A DNA stretch of 64,000 nt from positions 248,001 to 312,000 of the forward strand of contig CAWBVG010000031.1 in assembly GCA_963792175.1 (NCBI GenBank). The letters run 5' to 3'. Under the pieces are notes generated by a model. That model saw nothing but the letters and a program-made list of their open reading frames with translations. It did no database searches and was not told the DNA's origin. Positions 49,291 through 58,118 of this stretch are shown piece by piece; position 1 is the stretch's first letter, and each line of letters starts with the position of its first letter. The position numbers were made by a program, and so were the translations under genes. The DNA is from CAWBVG01 sp963792175 (lineage in GTDB: Bacteria; Acidobacteriota; Vicinamibacteria; Vicinamibacterales; CAVVIG01).

Positions 49291-49352
49291 GCCACGAAAA
49301 CACGACATCACGAAACCCTTTGGTCTTCTTCGTGTCTTCGTGCCTTCGTGGC
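49291..49352. repeat. ACGAAAAC/GTGTCTTCGTG satellite hairpin
   Basis: GCCACGAAAACACGACATCA and CTTCTTCGTGTCTTCGTGCC are complementary in part, making an imperfect stem. It lies in the 380-base gap (49228-49607) between the SET protein and a membrane protein gene; in the rest of that gap I see no gene. Confidence 0.7.
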
Positions 49353-49607
49353 GATCCGGGCGTACTGATTCGCCCGGACAGCCCACTGCGGCGAGTATAA
49401 GCGGGATTGTCCGGCCGGGTCTCGATGACCCGAGGCCTCGAACGAGTGGGGCTCGTCAACCGACGCCCATATCCGTTGACATTCACTCCTCCTCGACGGC
49501 GACGGCAGACCTTCGAACAAGCTCGTTCGGTCGCGCAGCCTGTACTCAGGCTGAACATCCAGCACCAAGCGTGCCGTCGATGGGGAAAAAAGTGACTCGA
49601 CCGATCG

Positions 49608-51251
49608 TCAGTGCCGGTTTTCAGGCGCCGATTGTGGCGTCGATTCCGTAGAGCGCTCGAGCTGAAAAATCTGCGTGTCGGCCACCCAGTCGCGATAGTG
49701 GCCCATCGGGCGGAGCTCAGCGCGATGAAGAATGCGTTCCATCAGGTCGGCGTACTCGTCAGGTGCGTAGTACGCCTGGTGGACGACGACGTAGCGGACG
49801 CCGAGCTCCGTCAACCGCTCGATCGCCTCGTCGTCGGGAAACGTGCGCATGCGCTCGCGTGTCTCGTGGTAATCCGGCGGGGTGAAGCCGCTGTAGCCGT
49901 TCACGAGCCGGTGCCAGTGAAAAATCGAGCCGTACATGAACTGCGGTGTCATGTCGTAGTCGACCATCGGGAATTCGACGATGACGGATCGATCCAGCGT
50001 CTGCAGAAACCTGTAGACGTCCGGTACCTTCGTCGGCACGTCCGCAAGAATCATCGGCGCCGATCCGCACTCCAGTCCGATCAGCACGAGCACCGTGACC
50101 AGCAACCCGCGCCGCATGAAGGGCGGGACGACGACCCGCCTGAGCGCCTGGAAACCAAAGCCGGCGACGACGGCCAGCGCGCACGACGCCAGGATGGCAA
50201 AACGCGCCGGCGCGCGGAACCCGCGCGACACCCATACGTGGTCGTTGAGCCATCGATAGATCGGCAGGTTGGACCCCAGGGACAGAGCGGCGGCCAGGAC
50301 CGCCAGCGTCACGTAGATCCACACTTCCCGTCTGGGCTGGCGCCTGGCGAAGAGGGACAGGCCGATCGCGGCCACACCGGGAAACAGATGGAGCTCGTTG
50401 CCGCCAAACTTGAAGGCGGTCCAGCCCCAGAGCCAGTTCTGCTGGGGCGTCAGGATGTAACTATCGAGGCTTGCGCTGAAGGTGGCGATCTCGCCTGGAT
50501 CGCGAGGACCCAGCTCGCGGGCATTCGCGATGTAAGGCACTGCGTACGGCAGCGTCAGGGCAGCGGCGACGAGGGCGCAGACCGCGAGCGGCAGGACGGC
50601 GCCACGCGCCTGCTGCGGTTTCGACGCCACCAGCAGTCCGGCGAGCGCCGCGACGATGACGCCGAGGAACGCGCCGTAGTAGACGGAGGAAATCATCTGC
50701 AGCCAGATCAGCAGGCCGGCGAGGAGACCGAATCGCACCGAGCGCTCCTCGATCGCGCGGTGGACGGCCCAGAACGCGAGCGGCATCCAGACCGTCCATT
50801 GCAGCTCGAGGTGCATGAAGTGCTCGATGCGGTATGGCACGAGCGTAAAGATGACCGCCGACACCAGCGCCGCGTCAGGATCGCCGGTCAGATGCCGGAC
50901 GAGCACGAACATGCCCATCCCCGATGACACGATGGCGGCGAGCAGCAGGACGTTGTAGACGAGGATCGGGTTGACCTCCGCCCAGAGCCACGGCGCCGCC
51001 AGCAGCGACTCGAACAGCATCGCATCGGAATAGGCGAGTGTCCGAAGGTGCGGATGGAAGATGTTGGCGTCGAAGACGTGCTGCGGATCCATGGGGAGGC
51101 TGTGAGCCACCCACGCGAGGCGCCAGATGCTGAACAGCGGGTCGTCGTGCGCCGCGACCTGGGTGCCGAGATGCAGCACCTGGGGCCACGTCAACAAGAT
51201 CGTCAGTGCGATCAGCAGCGCCAGCGCGCTCGAGAGTGGGTACCTGGACAC
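49608..51251 (-). CDS. polytopic membrane protein, GT-C/YfhO-like
   Basis: An intact 547-residue protein with about 11-12 membrane helices and a soluble C-terminal domain of about 150 residues. YPLSSALALLIALTILLTWP begins helix 1. VAAHDDPLFSIWRLAWVAHS carries the Asp pair expected in the first loop of GT-C glycosyltransferases. RGFRAPARFAILASCALAVV and the C-terminal ELGVRYVVVHQAYYAPDEYA are typical of bacterial YfhO-like proteins. It probably uses a lipid-linked sugar on the outer face of the inner membrane, but no acceptor can be named. A second GT-C-like gene ends 3 bases upstream, so the two form an operon. Confidence 0.72.
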   Translation of the reverse strand: MSRYPLSSALALLIALTILLTWPQVLHLGTQVAAHDDPLFSIWRLAWVAHSLPMDPQHVFDANIFHPHLRTLAYSDAMLFESLLAAPWLWAEVNPILVYNVLLLAAIVSSGMGMFVLVRHLTGDPDAALVSAVIFTLVPYRIEHFMHLELQWTVWMPLAFWAVHRAIEERSVRFGLLAGLLIWLQMISSVYYGAFLGVIVAALAGLLVASKPQQARGAVLPLAVCALVAAALTLPYAVPYIANARELGPRDPGEIATFSASLDSYILTPQQNWLWGWTAFKFGGNELHLFPGVAAIGLSLFARRQPRREVWIYVTLAVLAAALSLGSNLPIYRWLNDHVWVSRGFRAPARFAILASCALAVVAGFGFQALRRVVVPPFMRRGLLVTVLVLIGLECGSAPMILADVPTKVPDVYRFLQTLDRSVIVEFPMVDYDMTPQFMYGSIFHWHRLVNGYSGFTPPDYHETRERMRTFPDDEAIERLTELGVRYVVVHQAYYAPDEYADLMERILHRAELRPMGHYRDWVADTQIFQLERSTESTPQSAPENRH

Positions 51252-51254
51252 GGA

Positions 51255-52661
51255 TTAGAAAAGCGGCCGCCAGGTATAGAACAGGGCGGCGTTGTAGGCC
51301 TGGAGGGCGGCGAAGCTCGCGATCCAGGCCGGACGATGAGTCGAGGGCACGACGGCCGCCAGCCAGATGAACGCCGGAAACAACACCGACGAGAAACGCC
51401 CGGCTGAAAGGAGCCCGCCATTCGCCAGCGCCGGCAGGATGTTGACGGCCATGAACAACGCGTAGGCAAGCCCCAGACGCCGCGCGACCGGGTACATCGT
51501 CGCGACAGCGAACAGCGCGCCGAGCGCATTCAGGACGTCGTAGCCGGGAGTGCCGACATAGCCGCTGAGACCTGCCTTCGCGATGATGGAATACTGTTGA
51601 GAAACCAGGGCGCCAAGGCCGCGGTATTGGCGGCCCCAGGCGAGCTGACCGCTGAGGAACGCGAACGGGTCGCCCGTCAACCAGGCGACGAACAGCGTAT
51701 AGATCGCCAGACCGGCGACAGGCGCGATCACGGCGGCCAGCATGTGCATTCTCGGTGGCGACGGCCTCGACTGGATCGCGAGCACGGCGAGCGGCAGCAT
51801 CAGCAGCGATCCATTCAACCTGGTCAGGCCGACCAGCAATCCCCACAGCGCGGCGCGTCCGTAGTCACCCTTCGTGAAATGGTAGAAGGCGCCGACCGTG
51901 CCGAGCAGGAACAACGATTCGGTGTAGATGGCACCGAAGAACAGCGCGAATGGGTACGCAGCCAGCAGCCACGCCGAGGCGCGCGCGCGGTCGTCATCGA
52001 GCGTTTCGCGGGCGATGGCGTGAAGGTACACGAGCGCACCGCCGAAGGCCGCGAGGGAGACCAGCATGCCGGCGGAGACATAGCCGATCATGTGGCCGCC
52101 CAGGATTCGGCCGACGATCCGAACCAGCATCGGATACGCAGGGAAGAACACGATGTTCTGTTGCGTGGTCGTGTCGAGAGGCGAGTACCGGTAGCCGTCC
52201 GTCACGATCTGCAGGTACCAGCCGGCGTCCCAACGAACGGGCAGGTTCAGCAGCTCGTTCGTGAAATGACGGAGCGGTGCGTGACCCTCCGCGTATCCGA
52301 ACATGAAGACGGCCAGGTAGCCGACGAACAGGATGATTGGCCGCGTTCCGGCGAGCGCGGCCACGGCGACGCGGACTGCCGGCGCGTGTACCCAGGCCGC
52401 CAGCAGAACGGGAAATTCCCGATAGAGCGGTTGCTGCGGCGCGACGACATGCCGTACGACGCCCACGCCAAGCGACCAGAGGAGCAGCGGCCAGGGCGTC
52501 GTGACGCCGATGCGGATGGCGCCGAGGTGGAGTCGGAATCCGCCGGACAACGCGACGACCGCGGCGAGACACGCGAGAAGAACGCAGACGACATCCAGCA
52601 CGCGCACCCACGGCGGGACGCGAACCAGATCGGTCATCTGCACGGGCTGACGGGTCGCCAT
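51255..52661 (-). CDS. PIG-V-like mannosyltransferase-type membrane protein
   Basis: About 468 residues with 11-12 membrane helices. The family signature is clear: VRWDAGWYLQIVTDGYRYSP, then QQNIVFFPAYPMLVRIVG and YPFALFFGAIYTESLFLLG. GLTRLNGSLLMLPLAVLAIQ follows, with RxNG in the usual loop. The WDaxWY Asp is the presumed catalytic residue, and these proteins use dolichol- or polyprenyl-phosphate sugars. I chose ATG 52661 (MATRQPVQMTDL); an upstream in-frame start at 52739 adds a Cys-rich stretch lacking signal character. It lies directly upstream of the YfhO-like gene. Confidence 0.75.
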   Translation of the reverse strand: MATRQPVQMTDLVRVPPWVRVLDVVCVLLACLAAVVALSGGFRLHLGAIRIGVTTPWPLLLWSLGVGVVRHVVAPQQPLYREFPVLLAAWVHAPAVRVAVAALAGTRPIILFVGYLAVFMFGYAEGHAPLRHFTNELLNLPVRWDAGWYLQIVTDGYRYSPLDTTTQQNIVFFPAYPMLVRIVGRILGGHMIGYVSAGMLVSLAAFGGALVYLHAIARETLDDDRARASAWLLAAYPFALFFGAIYTESLFLLGTVGAFYHFTKGDYGRAALWGLLVGLTRLNGSLLMLPLAVLAIQSRPSPPRMHMLAAVIAPVAGLAIYTLFVAWLTGDPFAFLSGQLAWGRQYRGLGALVSQQYSIIAKAGLSGYVGTPGYDVLNALGALFAVATMYPVARRLGLAYALFMAVNILPALANGGLLSAGRFSSVLFPAFIWLAAVVPSTHRPAWIASFAALQAYNAALFYTWRPLF

Positions 52662-52829
52662 TGACACACGCGCGCTCGGGGAATCGCACGCCCGAGCGCA
52701 ACAGTCGTACCACGTGAAGAAGGCCGCTGATCGCGACACACACTGCGTTTTGGGAGCCGCCAGTGTGTAACCAGATCAGCCGCGGGTGTACAACATCGCG
52801 GCAGACGTTCGAGGAGCGGAAGTCGCTTA

Positions 52830-52970
52830 GCGTGCCATCCGTAGCTCTCGCAGCGGGGAGGTCCGCCTTCGCTTGCGGGTCTTGCGCCAGCTTCGGCGGA
52901 CAGCCTTCGCGGATCCGGCAGGCAGGCTGGCTTGCCAACCGAAGCTCCGCGAGTGTCAGGGAGCGAAGGT
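52830..52970. repeat. GTCCGCC...GGCGGAC hairpin repeats
   Basis: Two nested or adjacent elements. The first has GTCCGCCTTCGCTTGCGGGT with AGCTTCGGCGGAC. The outer pair CCGTAGCTCTCGCAG and CGAAGCTCCGCGAGTG is weaker. They lie between the membrane protein start and the tRNA gene and belong to the same family as 16703-16840. Confidence 0.65.
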
Positions 52971-53042
52971 TGGGCCCCCCGGGGATCGAACCCGGGACAC
53001 CGTGATTAAAAGTCACGTGCTCTACCACTGAGCTAGGGGCCC
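52971..53042 (-). tRNA. tRNA-Lys (anticodon UUU)
   Basis: Folds as a complete cloverleaf: acceptor GGGCCCC paired with GGGGCCC, D arm GCTCAGTGGTAGAGC, anticodon stem CGTGA with loop CTTTTAA and TCACG, and T arm CCGGGTTCGATCCCCGG. Discriminator A; the CCA end is not encoded. Anticodon TTT gives Lys. A lysine tRNA is reasonably close to the lysine-rich peptide array, but I draw no functional link. Confidence 0.96.
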
Positions 53043-53163
53043 GTTGAGTGGACACGCTTCGCCTCCGCGCTTCGGCGAGACGAGTCGGCGAGACTGGTAA
53101 TTGTACTGTGCGCGCGCATGCGGTGCGCAAGCGGCGCGGCCTTTCACGCTATACTGGCCGTGC

Positions 53164-53550
53164 ATGTCCAAGGATGCCGCGCGTCTCGTGCTCGTCGTCG
53201 AAGACGATGTGTCCGTTCGACGTCCGCTGGTCAAGTTTCTCGAAATGCACGGCTTCGCTGTCGTGACCGCGGAAACCGCCGACGAAGGTCTTGACGCGCT
53301 GAAAAAAAATCGCCTCGTCGCCGCGGTCGTGGATCTGCGGCTTCGCCGCGGGTCGGGCCGCGACGTCGTCATGGCCAGCCCGCCGGACGTGCCCGTGATC
53401 ATTTTCTCGGGCGTGCCATCGGAATCGGCCGAGCTCGAGCGTTTGCGTCCGAGGACGCGGCTCATCGAAAAGCCGTACTCGCTCGTGCTGCTGGTCGAAA
53501 CGCTCGAGGAAATGCTGGCCGAATCGGGCTCACAGAATCTTCATCCCTAG
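53164..53550 (+). CDS. stand-alone response-regulator receiver protein
   Basis: A 128-residue receiver domain and nothing else. MSKDAARLVLVVEDDVSVRR has the acidic pair, AAVVDLRLRRGSGRDVVMAS the phospho-acceptor Asp, VPVIIFSGVPSES the conserved hydroxyl residue and RLIEKPYSLVLLVETLE the Lys. There is no output domain, so it works through protein contacts like CheY-type proteins. ATG 53164 is chosen because it lies just before the domain; an earlier in-frame ATG at 53101 adds unrelated residues. Its 3' end overlaps the convergent arginase gene by 21 bases. Confidence 0.88.
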   Translation: MSKDAARLVLVVEDDVSVRRPLVKFLEMHGFAVVTAETADEGLDALKKNRLVAAVVDLRLRRGSGRDVVMASPPDVPVIIFSGVPSESAELERLRPRTRLIEKPYSLVLLVETLEEMLAESGSQNLHP

Positions 53551-54441
53551 CGCCGACAACGCCAGCTCGGTGCCGAGCTGCGCGGTCGCGTTCCGCACGT
53601 CGAGCGTCGGGTTGACCTCCACCAGGTCGAGCGACGTGAGCAGGCCGGAGTCGGCGACGATTTCCATCACCATGTGCGCCTCGCGGTAGTCGAGTCCGCC
53701 TTTCACCGGCGTGCCGACCCCTGGCGCGATCAGCGGATCGCAGACGTCCATGTCGAACGAGACGTGGATGCCGGCGGTGCCGCTGCCGGCAAGCTTGACG
53801 GCCTCTTCGACGATCGACGCGATCCCCTGGCGATCGATGTCCTTCATCGTGAACACGTGCACACCGGAGTCGCGAACCGCGACCTTCTCGCGCTCGTCGA
53901 GATTCCTGATGCCGACGAGCACCGTGTGCTGCGGCAGCACCTTCGGGGCGAACGTGCCGATCTTCGACAGCTCCGCCGGCTCGGGGCCGAGGAGCGCGGC
54001 GAGCGGCATCCCGTGCACGTTGCCCGACAGCGAGGTCGCCGGCGTATTCATGTCGCCGTGCGCATCCACCCAGAGCAGGCCGATCGGCAGCTGCTTCGAC
54101 CTGCGTCCCCATTCCGCGGCCGCCGCGACCGAGCCCGCGGCGAGGCTGTGATCGCCGCCGAGCACGACCGGCATCGCACCCTCGTCGAACGATCCGAGCG
54201 CGGTCTGGTAGAGCTTCTGGCAGACCTTCGCGATATCGCGGATGTACTTCTTGTGCTCGTCGCGCAGCTCCTGTGTTTCGGGAATTGGCGTGGGCAGGTC
54301 CCCTTTGTCGACGACCGAATAGCCCAGTGCGGCGAGCTGCTCGCCAAGCCCGGCGATGCGGAAGGCGGACGGTCCCATGTCGACGCCGCGCCGGCCGCCG
54401 CCGAGGTCGAGGGGGACACCGATGATGTGCACGGACTTCAT
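53530..54441 (-). CDS. rocF: arginase
   Basis: Mn2+-dependent hydrolysis of arginine to ornithine and urea. The intact 303-residue chain begins KSVHIIGVPLDLGGGRRGVD. VVLGGDHSLAAGS, LLWVDAHGDMNTP and HVSFDMDVCDPLIAPGVGTP carry the metal-ligand His/Asp residues; GGLDYREAHMVMEIVADSG, then LDLVEVNPTLD, closes the active site. Length and motifs fit arginase better than agmatinase. It converges on a lone receiver gene. Upstream lies an AT-rich satellite, then hemG on the same strand. Confidence 0.95.
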   Translation of the reverse strand: MKSVHIIGVPLDLGGGRRGVDMGPSAFRIAGLGEQLAALGYSVVDKGDLPTPIPETQELRDEHKKYIRDIAKVCQKLYQTALGSFDEGAMPVVLGGDHSLAAGSVAAAAEWGRRSKQLPIGLLWVDAHGDMNTPATSLSGNVHGMPLAALLGPEPAELSKIGTFAPKVLPQHTVLVGIRNLDEREKVAVRDSGVHVFTMKDIDRQGIASIVEEAVKLAGSGTAGIHVSFDMDVCDPLIAPGVGTPVKGGLDYREAHMVMEIVADSGLLTSLDLVEVNPTLDVRNATAQLGTELALSALGMKIL

Positions 54442-54556
54442 AAAGTTAAAACTTAAAAGTTAAAAGGCAAAAGTGAAAGGACAAAAGTGGACAAACAAGG
54501 ATAAAAGGCATTTCAACTTTTCTCTTTTAACTTTTCACTTTTAAGTTTGTCAGCGG
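54440..54556. repeat. AGTTAAAA/TTTTAACT satellite in inverted halves
   Basis: The left half has AAGTTAAAACTTAAAAGTTA units and the right half CTTTTAACTTTTCACTTTTA, with AAAGTGGACAAACAAGGAT between. It is strongly AT-rich in a GC-rich region and can fold into a long stem. It lies between hemG and rocF and encodes the last residues of hemG (DKLKSEKLKEKS). Confidence 0.88.
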
Positions 54557-55949
54557 CCGCGCGAGCAGTGGCGCGGCCGTCCGCGATGCAGTCAGGAATA
54601 CCCGTGCCGCGGAAGCCGCTACCGGTGACGTACAGCCCCGCGTGCCTCGCCAGTGCGTGTTCGATCGCGGCCATGCGCGCCAGGTGACCGACCTCGTGCT
54701 GCGCATTCGCGCGGTCCCAGCGGTAGACCCTCGACAACAGCGGTGGTGCGGCGATTCCAAGGAGCGGTGTCAGCGCGGTGACCGCCTCCGTCACGAGCTC
54801 TGCATCCGACCGCTCCAGCGCGTGCGGATCACGTGCGCCTCCGACGAATGCGCGCATCAGCACACGATCGTCCGGTGCACGTCCCGGCCACTTCGACGAC
54901 AGCCACGACACCGCGAGCAGCGTGCTGCCTTCGACACGGGGCACCACGAAGCCGGATCCGTTGAGAGGGTGGCGAACCGCCTGACGGTCGAACGCCAGGA
55001 CGATGGCCGCGCTCGACGCGTACGGAATCTCACCGCACAACCGCGAAAGGTCAGCATCGTAGTCGCGGGTCAGCGCGCTGGTCACGAACGCCGGCGCCGC
55101 CAGGATGACCGCGCGCGCTTCGACGGGCGTGCCGGTCGCCCGCTCGACGAGGAACCTGGGAGATGACTCGACCGCGTCCGCTGACGATCTGGTTGGCAGT
55201 CGATCTCTGATACCGGTCACTTCCGTAGCGGTCTGAACCATCCCCGGTGGCAGCGACTGGACGAGCGTGCGCACGAGTTCGCTGAGTCCGCCTGGCAGCG
55301 ATCGAAACACCCCGTCGGCCTGAGGCTCTCGAGGGCCGGCTTGACGGGCACGAAAGGCGCGGAGAAGGCTGCCGTGCGTGCGCTCGGCTTCCACGAATTG
55401 GGGAAACAGCGCGCGCACTGACAGCCGATCGACATCGCCAGCGTGGATGCCCGCGAGCAGCGGTTCGGCGATGTAGGTTGCGGCTTCGCGCCCAAAGCGC
55501 CGGGTGATGAACGCGCCGATCGACTCATCGCCGCTGCCGTCCCGGCGGCGTGGTACGAAGAGCTCGGCGCCCATCCGCAGTTTGCCCGGCCACGAGAAGA
55601 GTCGTGATCCGAGGAACGGTTTCACACGGGTGGGAATACCGAGCACCGACGCAGCGGGCAGCGCGTGAAGCGTGCCGGCTCGCAGGATGTAGGCCAGGCG
55701 GGGCAGTTTGGTCGGGACGAGCCGTGCACCCAGCCCGAGCTCCTCACACAGTTGGATGCCGGCCGGCTTCTGCACGAGCAGGGAGTCGGGGCCTCCGTCG
55801 ATGGTGAACCCGTCCACCTCTTCGCTGAAGATCACGCCGCCGGCACGCGCGTGACGCTCGAGCACGACGCACCCGACGCCCTGCCGCGAGAGCTCGTACG
55901 CCGCCGCGAGTCCCGCGATTCCGCCGCCGACGATCACGACGTCAGGCAC
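54513..55949 (-). CDS. hemG: protoporphyrinogen oxidase (HemG/HemY type)
   Basis: FAD-dependent oxidation of (copro)protoporphyrinogen IX. PDVVIVGGGIAGLAAAYELS (FAD dinucleotide fold), then GCVVLERHARAGGVI. IDGGPDSLLVQKPAGIQLCE and YIAEPLLAGIHAGDVDRLSV are typical of the family, and YVTGSGFRGTGIPDCIADGR is the C-terminal FAD motif. It is about 478 residues. I chose GTG 55949 because upstream sequence is CTAGCCCC repeat; the true start could be further up. The C-terminus is extended by a lysine-rich tail encoded by satellite DNA. It is last in the hemE-hemH-hemG run. Confidence 0.9.
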   Translation of the reverse strand: MPDVVIVGGGIAGLAAAYELSRQGVGCVVLERHARAGGVIFSEEVDGFTIDGGPDSLLVQKPAGIQLCEELGLGARLVPTKLPRLAYILRAGTLHALPAASVLGIPTRVKPFLGSRLFSWPGKLRMGAELFVPRRRDGSGDESIGAFITRRFGREAATYIAEPLLAGIHAGDVDRLSVRALFPQFVEAERTHGSLLRAFRARQAGPREPQADGVFRSLPGGLSELVRTLVQSLPPGMVQTATEVTGIRDRLPTRSSADAVESSPRFLVERATGTPVEARAVILAAPAFVTSALTRDYDADLSRLCGEIPYASSAAIVLAFDRQAVRHPLNGSGFVVPRVEGSTLLAVSWLSSKWPGRAPDDRVLMRAFVGGARDPHALERSDAELVTEAVTALTPLLGIAAPPLLSRVYRWDRANAQHEVGHLARMAAIEHALARHAGLYVTGSGFRGTGIPDCIADGRATARAAADKLKSEKLKEKS

Positions 55950-55961
55950 GTGCCTCAATTC

Positions 55962-55987
55962 AGCTAGCCCGAGCCCCTTGCCCCGAT
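55962..55987. repeat. CTAGCCC repeat, copy 4, between hemH and hemG
   Basis: CAGCTAGCCCGAGCCCCTTG then CCCCGATTCG, a short version of the CTAGCCCC repeat. It occupies the gap between the hemH stop and the hemG start. Confidence 0.6.
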
Positions 55988-55993
55988 TCGATG

Positions 55994-56863
55994 TCACAAC
56001 CTCGTCCTCACGAGCGCTTCGAGCAGGTCGATGAAGAGCGGCGACGTATTCAGCGACTCTGTCCGGCGAAGCGACGTCGCGAACTCGCGCGCGATCCGCG
56101 CGCCTTGCACGTCGATGTCGAACAGGATCTCGGTGTGGTCGCACACGAATCCGATCGGCACCACGAGAAACCGGCGGACGGTGGCCGACTGCTCGTCGAT
56201 CACGTGCTCGAGGTCGGGTCCGATCCACGGCTCGGGCGTCCGGCCGGCGCTTTGGTACGCCTGCGTGAAGCGGGCGACGCCGGCGCGCTCTGCCACGCCC
56301 CTGGCCGTCGCGGCGACTTCGTCCGCGTAGCGATCGCCGGCGTCGATCGCGCGCTGCGGCAGGCTGTGGGCGGTGAACACGACCAGCTCGCCCGGCTGCG
56401 GGCGTGCGGCACGCACGCGATCGGCGAACGCTTCCAGCAGAAGGGGATGCGCGTGATACGACTCCACGGCTTCGAATTGCATGCCAGCGGGCAGCGCGTT
56501 CGTCGCCGCGTCGATGTACTTCTGCACGCTCAGCGTGGAGAACTGCGGCGCCATCGGGATGCCGATGACGCGCGTGACGCCAGCCGCGGCCAGTCCGGCG
56601 AGCGCGTCCTTGATGAACGGCGACCAGTTGCGCATCCCGACGGCGACCGGCACGTCAGGTCCGAGCCTGGTCCGCAGTTCACCGGCCTGCGCTTCGGTGA
56701 TGTCCGTCAGCGGCGAGCGTCCGCCGATCGCCGCGTAGTTGTGCCGCATTTCGGCGACGAGCTCGTCGGATGGCGGCCGCCCGCCACGAACCAGGGTCAG
56801 ATACGCCGGCATCTCGTCGAGTGACGACGGTGTGCCGTGTGCCATGAGGAGGACGCCGGTCAT
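55994..56863 (-). CDS. hemH: ferrochelatase
   Basis: Inserts Fe2+ into (copro)porphyrin. The intact 289-residue chain begins MTGVLLMAHGTPSSLDEMPA and contains MRHNYAAIGGRSPLTDITEA (SPL motif), VAVGMRNWSPFIKDAL, VVFTAHSLPQRAIDAGDRYA (conserved HSLP His) and VVPIGFVCDHTEILFDIDVQ (Glu-bearing motif). The short length without a C-terminal extension is the classical soluble-type bacterial form. It lies between hemE and hemG, separated from each by a different satellite repeat. Confidence 0.95.
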   Translation of the reverse strand: MTGVLLMAHGTPSSLDEMPAYLTLVRGGRPPSDELVAEMRHNYAAIGGRSPLTDITEAQAGELRTRLGPDVPVAVGMRNWSPFIKDALAGLAAAGVTRVIGIPMAPQFSTLSVQKYIDAATNALPAGMQFEAVESYHAHPLLLEAFADRVRAARPQPGELVVFTAHSLPQRAIDAGDRYADEVAATARGVAERAGVARFTQAYQSAGRTPEPWIGPDLEHVIDEQSATVRRFLVVPIGFVCDHTEILFDIDVQGARIAREFATSLRRTESLNTSPLFIDLLEALVRTRL

Positions 56864-57062
56864 GTCTGCGGGTGCTGGGTGCTAGGTGCTGGGTGCTGGG
56901 TGCTCGTGCCAGGTGCTTGGTGCTGCGTGCCGAGTGCTGTGCCTGGTGCCACTGGAACCCGGCACAGCACCCGGCACTGCACCCGGCACTGCACCCGCAC
57001 CTGGCACCCGAGCACCCGGCACCCGAGCACTCAGCACCCAGCACCCAGCACTCAGCACGCGA
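56864..57062. repeat. 200-base GGGTGCT/CAGCACC heptamer satellite in inverted halves
   Basis: The left half (about 56868-56960) repeats GGGTGCT with variations; the right half (about 56965-57060) repeats CAGCACC/CGGCACC. The loop is near CCACTGGAACCC. The halves are complementary, so a hairpin of about 90-base arms is possible in the transcript between hemE and hemH. It leaves no room for a gene and abuts both coding sequences. Confidence 0.92.
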
Positions 57063-58118
57063 TCAGGAGCGCGTCTTTTGATGGACATACCGCGCAAGCG
57101 CTTGAACATGTTCCACCGGCGTGGACGGGAGAATGCCGTGACCGAGGTTGAAGATGTGGCCGGGGCGTCCTCCCGCGCGCTCGAGCACCTGGTCGGCCGC
57201 CGCGAAAATGCGGTCCAGCGGGCCGAGCAACAGCGTCGGATCGAGGTTCCCCTGAATACCACGGTCGCTGCCGATGCGCTCCCAGGCCTCGTCCAGCGGT
57301 GTGCGCCAGTCGGCGCCGATCACATCGCCTCCGGCATCCCGCAGGTCGCGAAGGATCGATGCCGTGCCGACGCCGAAATGAATGGTCGGCACCCGCTCGC
57401 CGTCGGCGGTTTTCACGCACGACAGGCGGTCGAAGATCTTTTTCGTGTGGGGCAGAATGAACTCGCGATAATCGGCCGAATTGAGCGCGCCCACCCACGA
57501 GTCGAACACCTGCACCGCGTCGACGCCCGCCTCCACCTGCGCGGCGAGGTAGTCGCCCACCACCTCCGCCAGGGTGTCGCAGAACCGGTGCCACGCCGCC
57601 GGGTGGCCGTACATCAGCGCTTTCGTGTGCGCAAACGACGTGGAATGGCCGCCTTCGATGGCATAGGACGCCAGCGTGAACGGCGCGCCGGCAAAGCCGA
57701 TGAGCGGCACCCGGCCGCCGAGCGCCCGGGTGATCTGCCGGATTGCCTCGAGCACGTACGACAACGCTTCCCGAGGCTCGAATCGCTTGATGGCGTCGAG
57801 GTCGGCCTCGGTGCGCAGCGGATTCTCGATCGCGGGCCCTTCGCCGTGGATGAAATCGAAGCGGACGCCGAGTGGTTCGAGCGGCAGCAGCAGATCCGAG
57901 AACAGGATGGCCGCATCCACTTCGAGCCGGCGGACCGGCTGGAGCGTCACTTCGGTCGCGAGGTCAGGAGTGCGACAGATATCCAGCAGGGAATAGCGCT
58001 CGCGCAGAGAGCGGTACTCGGCCATGTACCGCCCGGCTTGACGCATGAACCACACGGGGGTGGCATCGACCGGTTGGCGCTTGCAGGCCTTGAGGAACCG
58101 GCTGCCCGACTCGTTCAG
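57063..58118 (-). CDS. hemE: uroporphyrinogen decarboxylase, CTG start
   Basis: Decarboxylates uroporphyrinogen III to coproporphyrinogen III. PVWFMRQAGRYMAEYRSLRE is the signature; others are AAILFSDLLLPLEPLG, PLIGFAGAPFTLASYAIEGG, QVFDSWVGALNSADYREFIL and GHIFNLGHGILPSTPVEHVQ. The family start lines up at LNESGSRFLKACKRQPVDAT, preceded in frame by no ATG, GTG or TTG. The CTG at 58118 overlaps the upstream receiver gene's stop (CTGA) and has AAGGTG before it, so I propose a coupled CTG start. It heads hemE-hemH-hemG, which could all be transcribed together with the receiver gene. Confidence 0.93.
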   Translation of the reverse strand: MNESGSRFLKACKRQPVDATPVWFMRQAGRYMAEYRSLRERYSLLDICRTPDLATEVTLQPVRRLEVDAAILFSDLLLPLEPLGVRFDFIHGEGPAIENPLRTEADLDAIKRFEPREALSYVLEAIRQITRALGGRVPLIGFAGAPFTLASYAIEGGHSTSFAHTKALMYGHPAAWHRFCDTLAEVVGDYLAAQVEAGVDAVQVFDSWVGALNSADYREFILPHTKKIFDRLSCVKTADGERVPTIHFGVGTASILRDLRDAGGDVIGADWRTPLDEAWERIGSDRGIQGNLDPTLLLGPLDRIFAAADQVLERAGGRPGHIFNLGHGILPSTPVEHVQALARYVHQKTRS

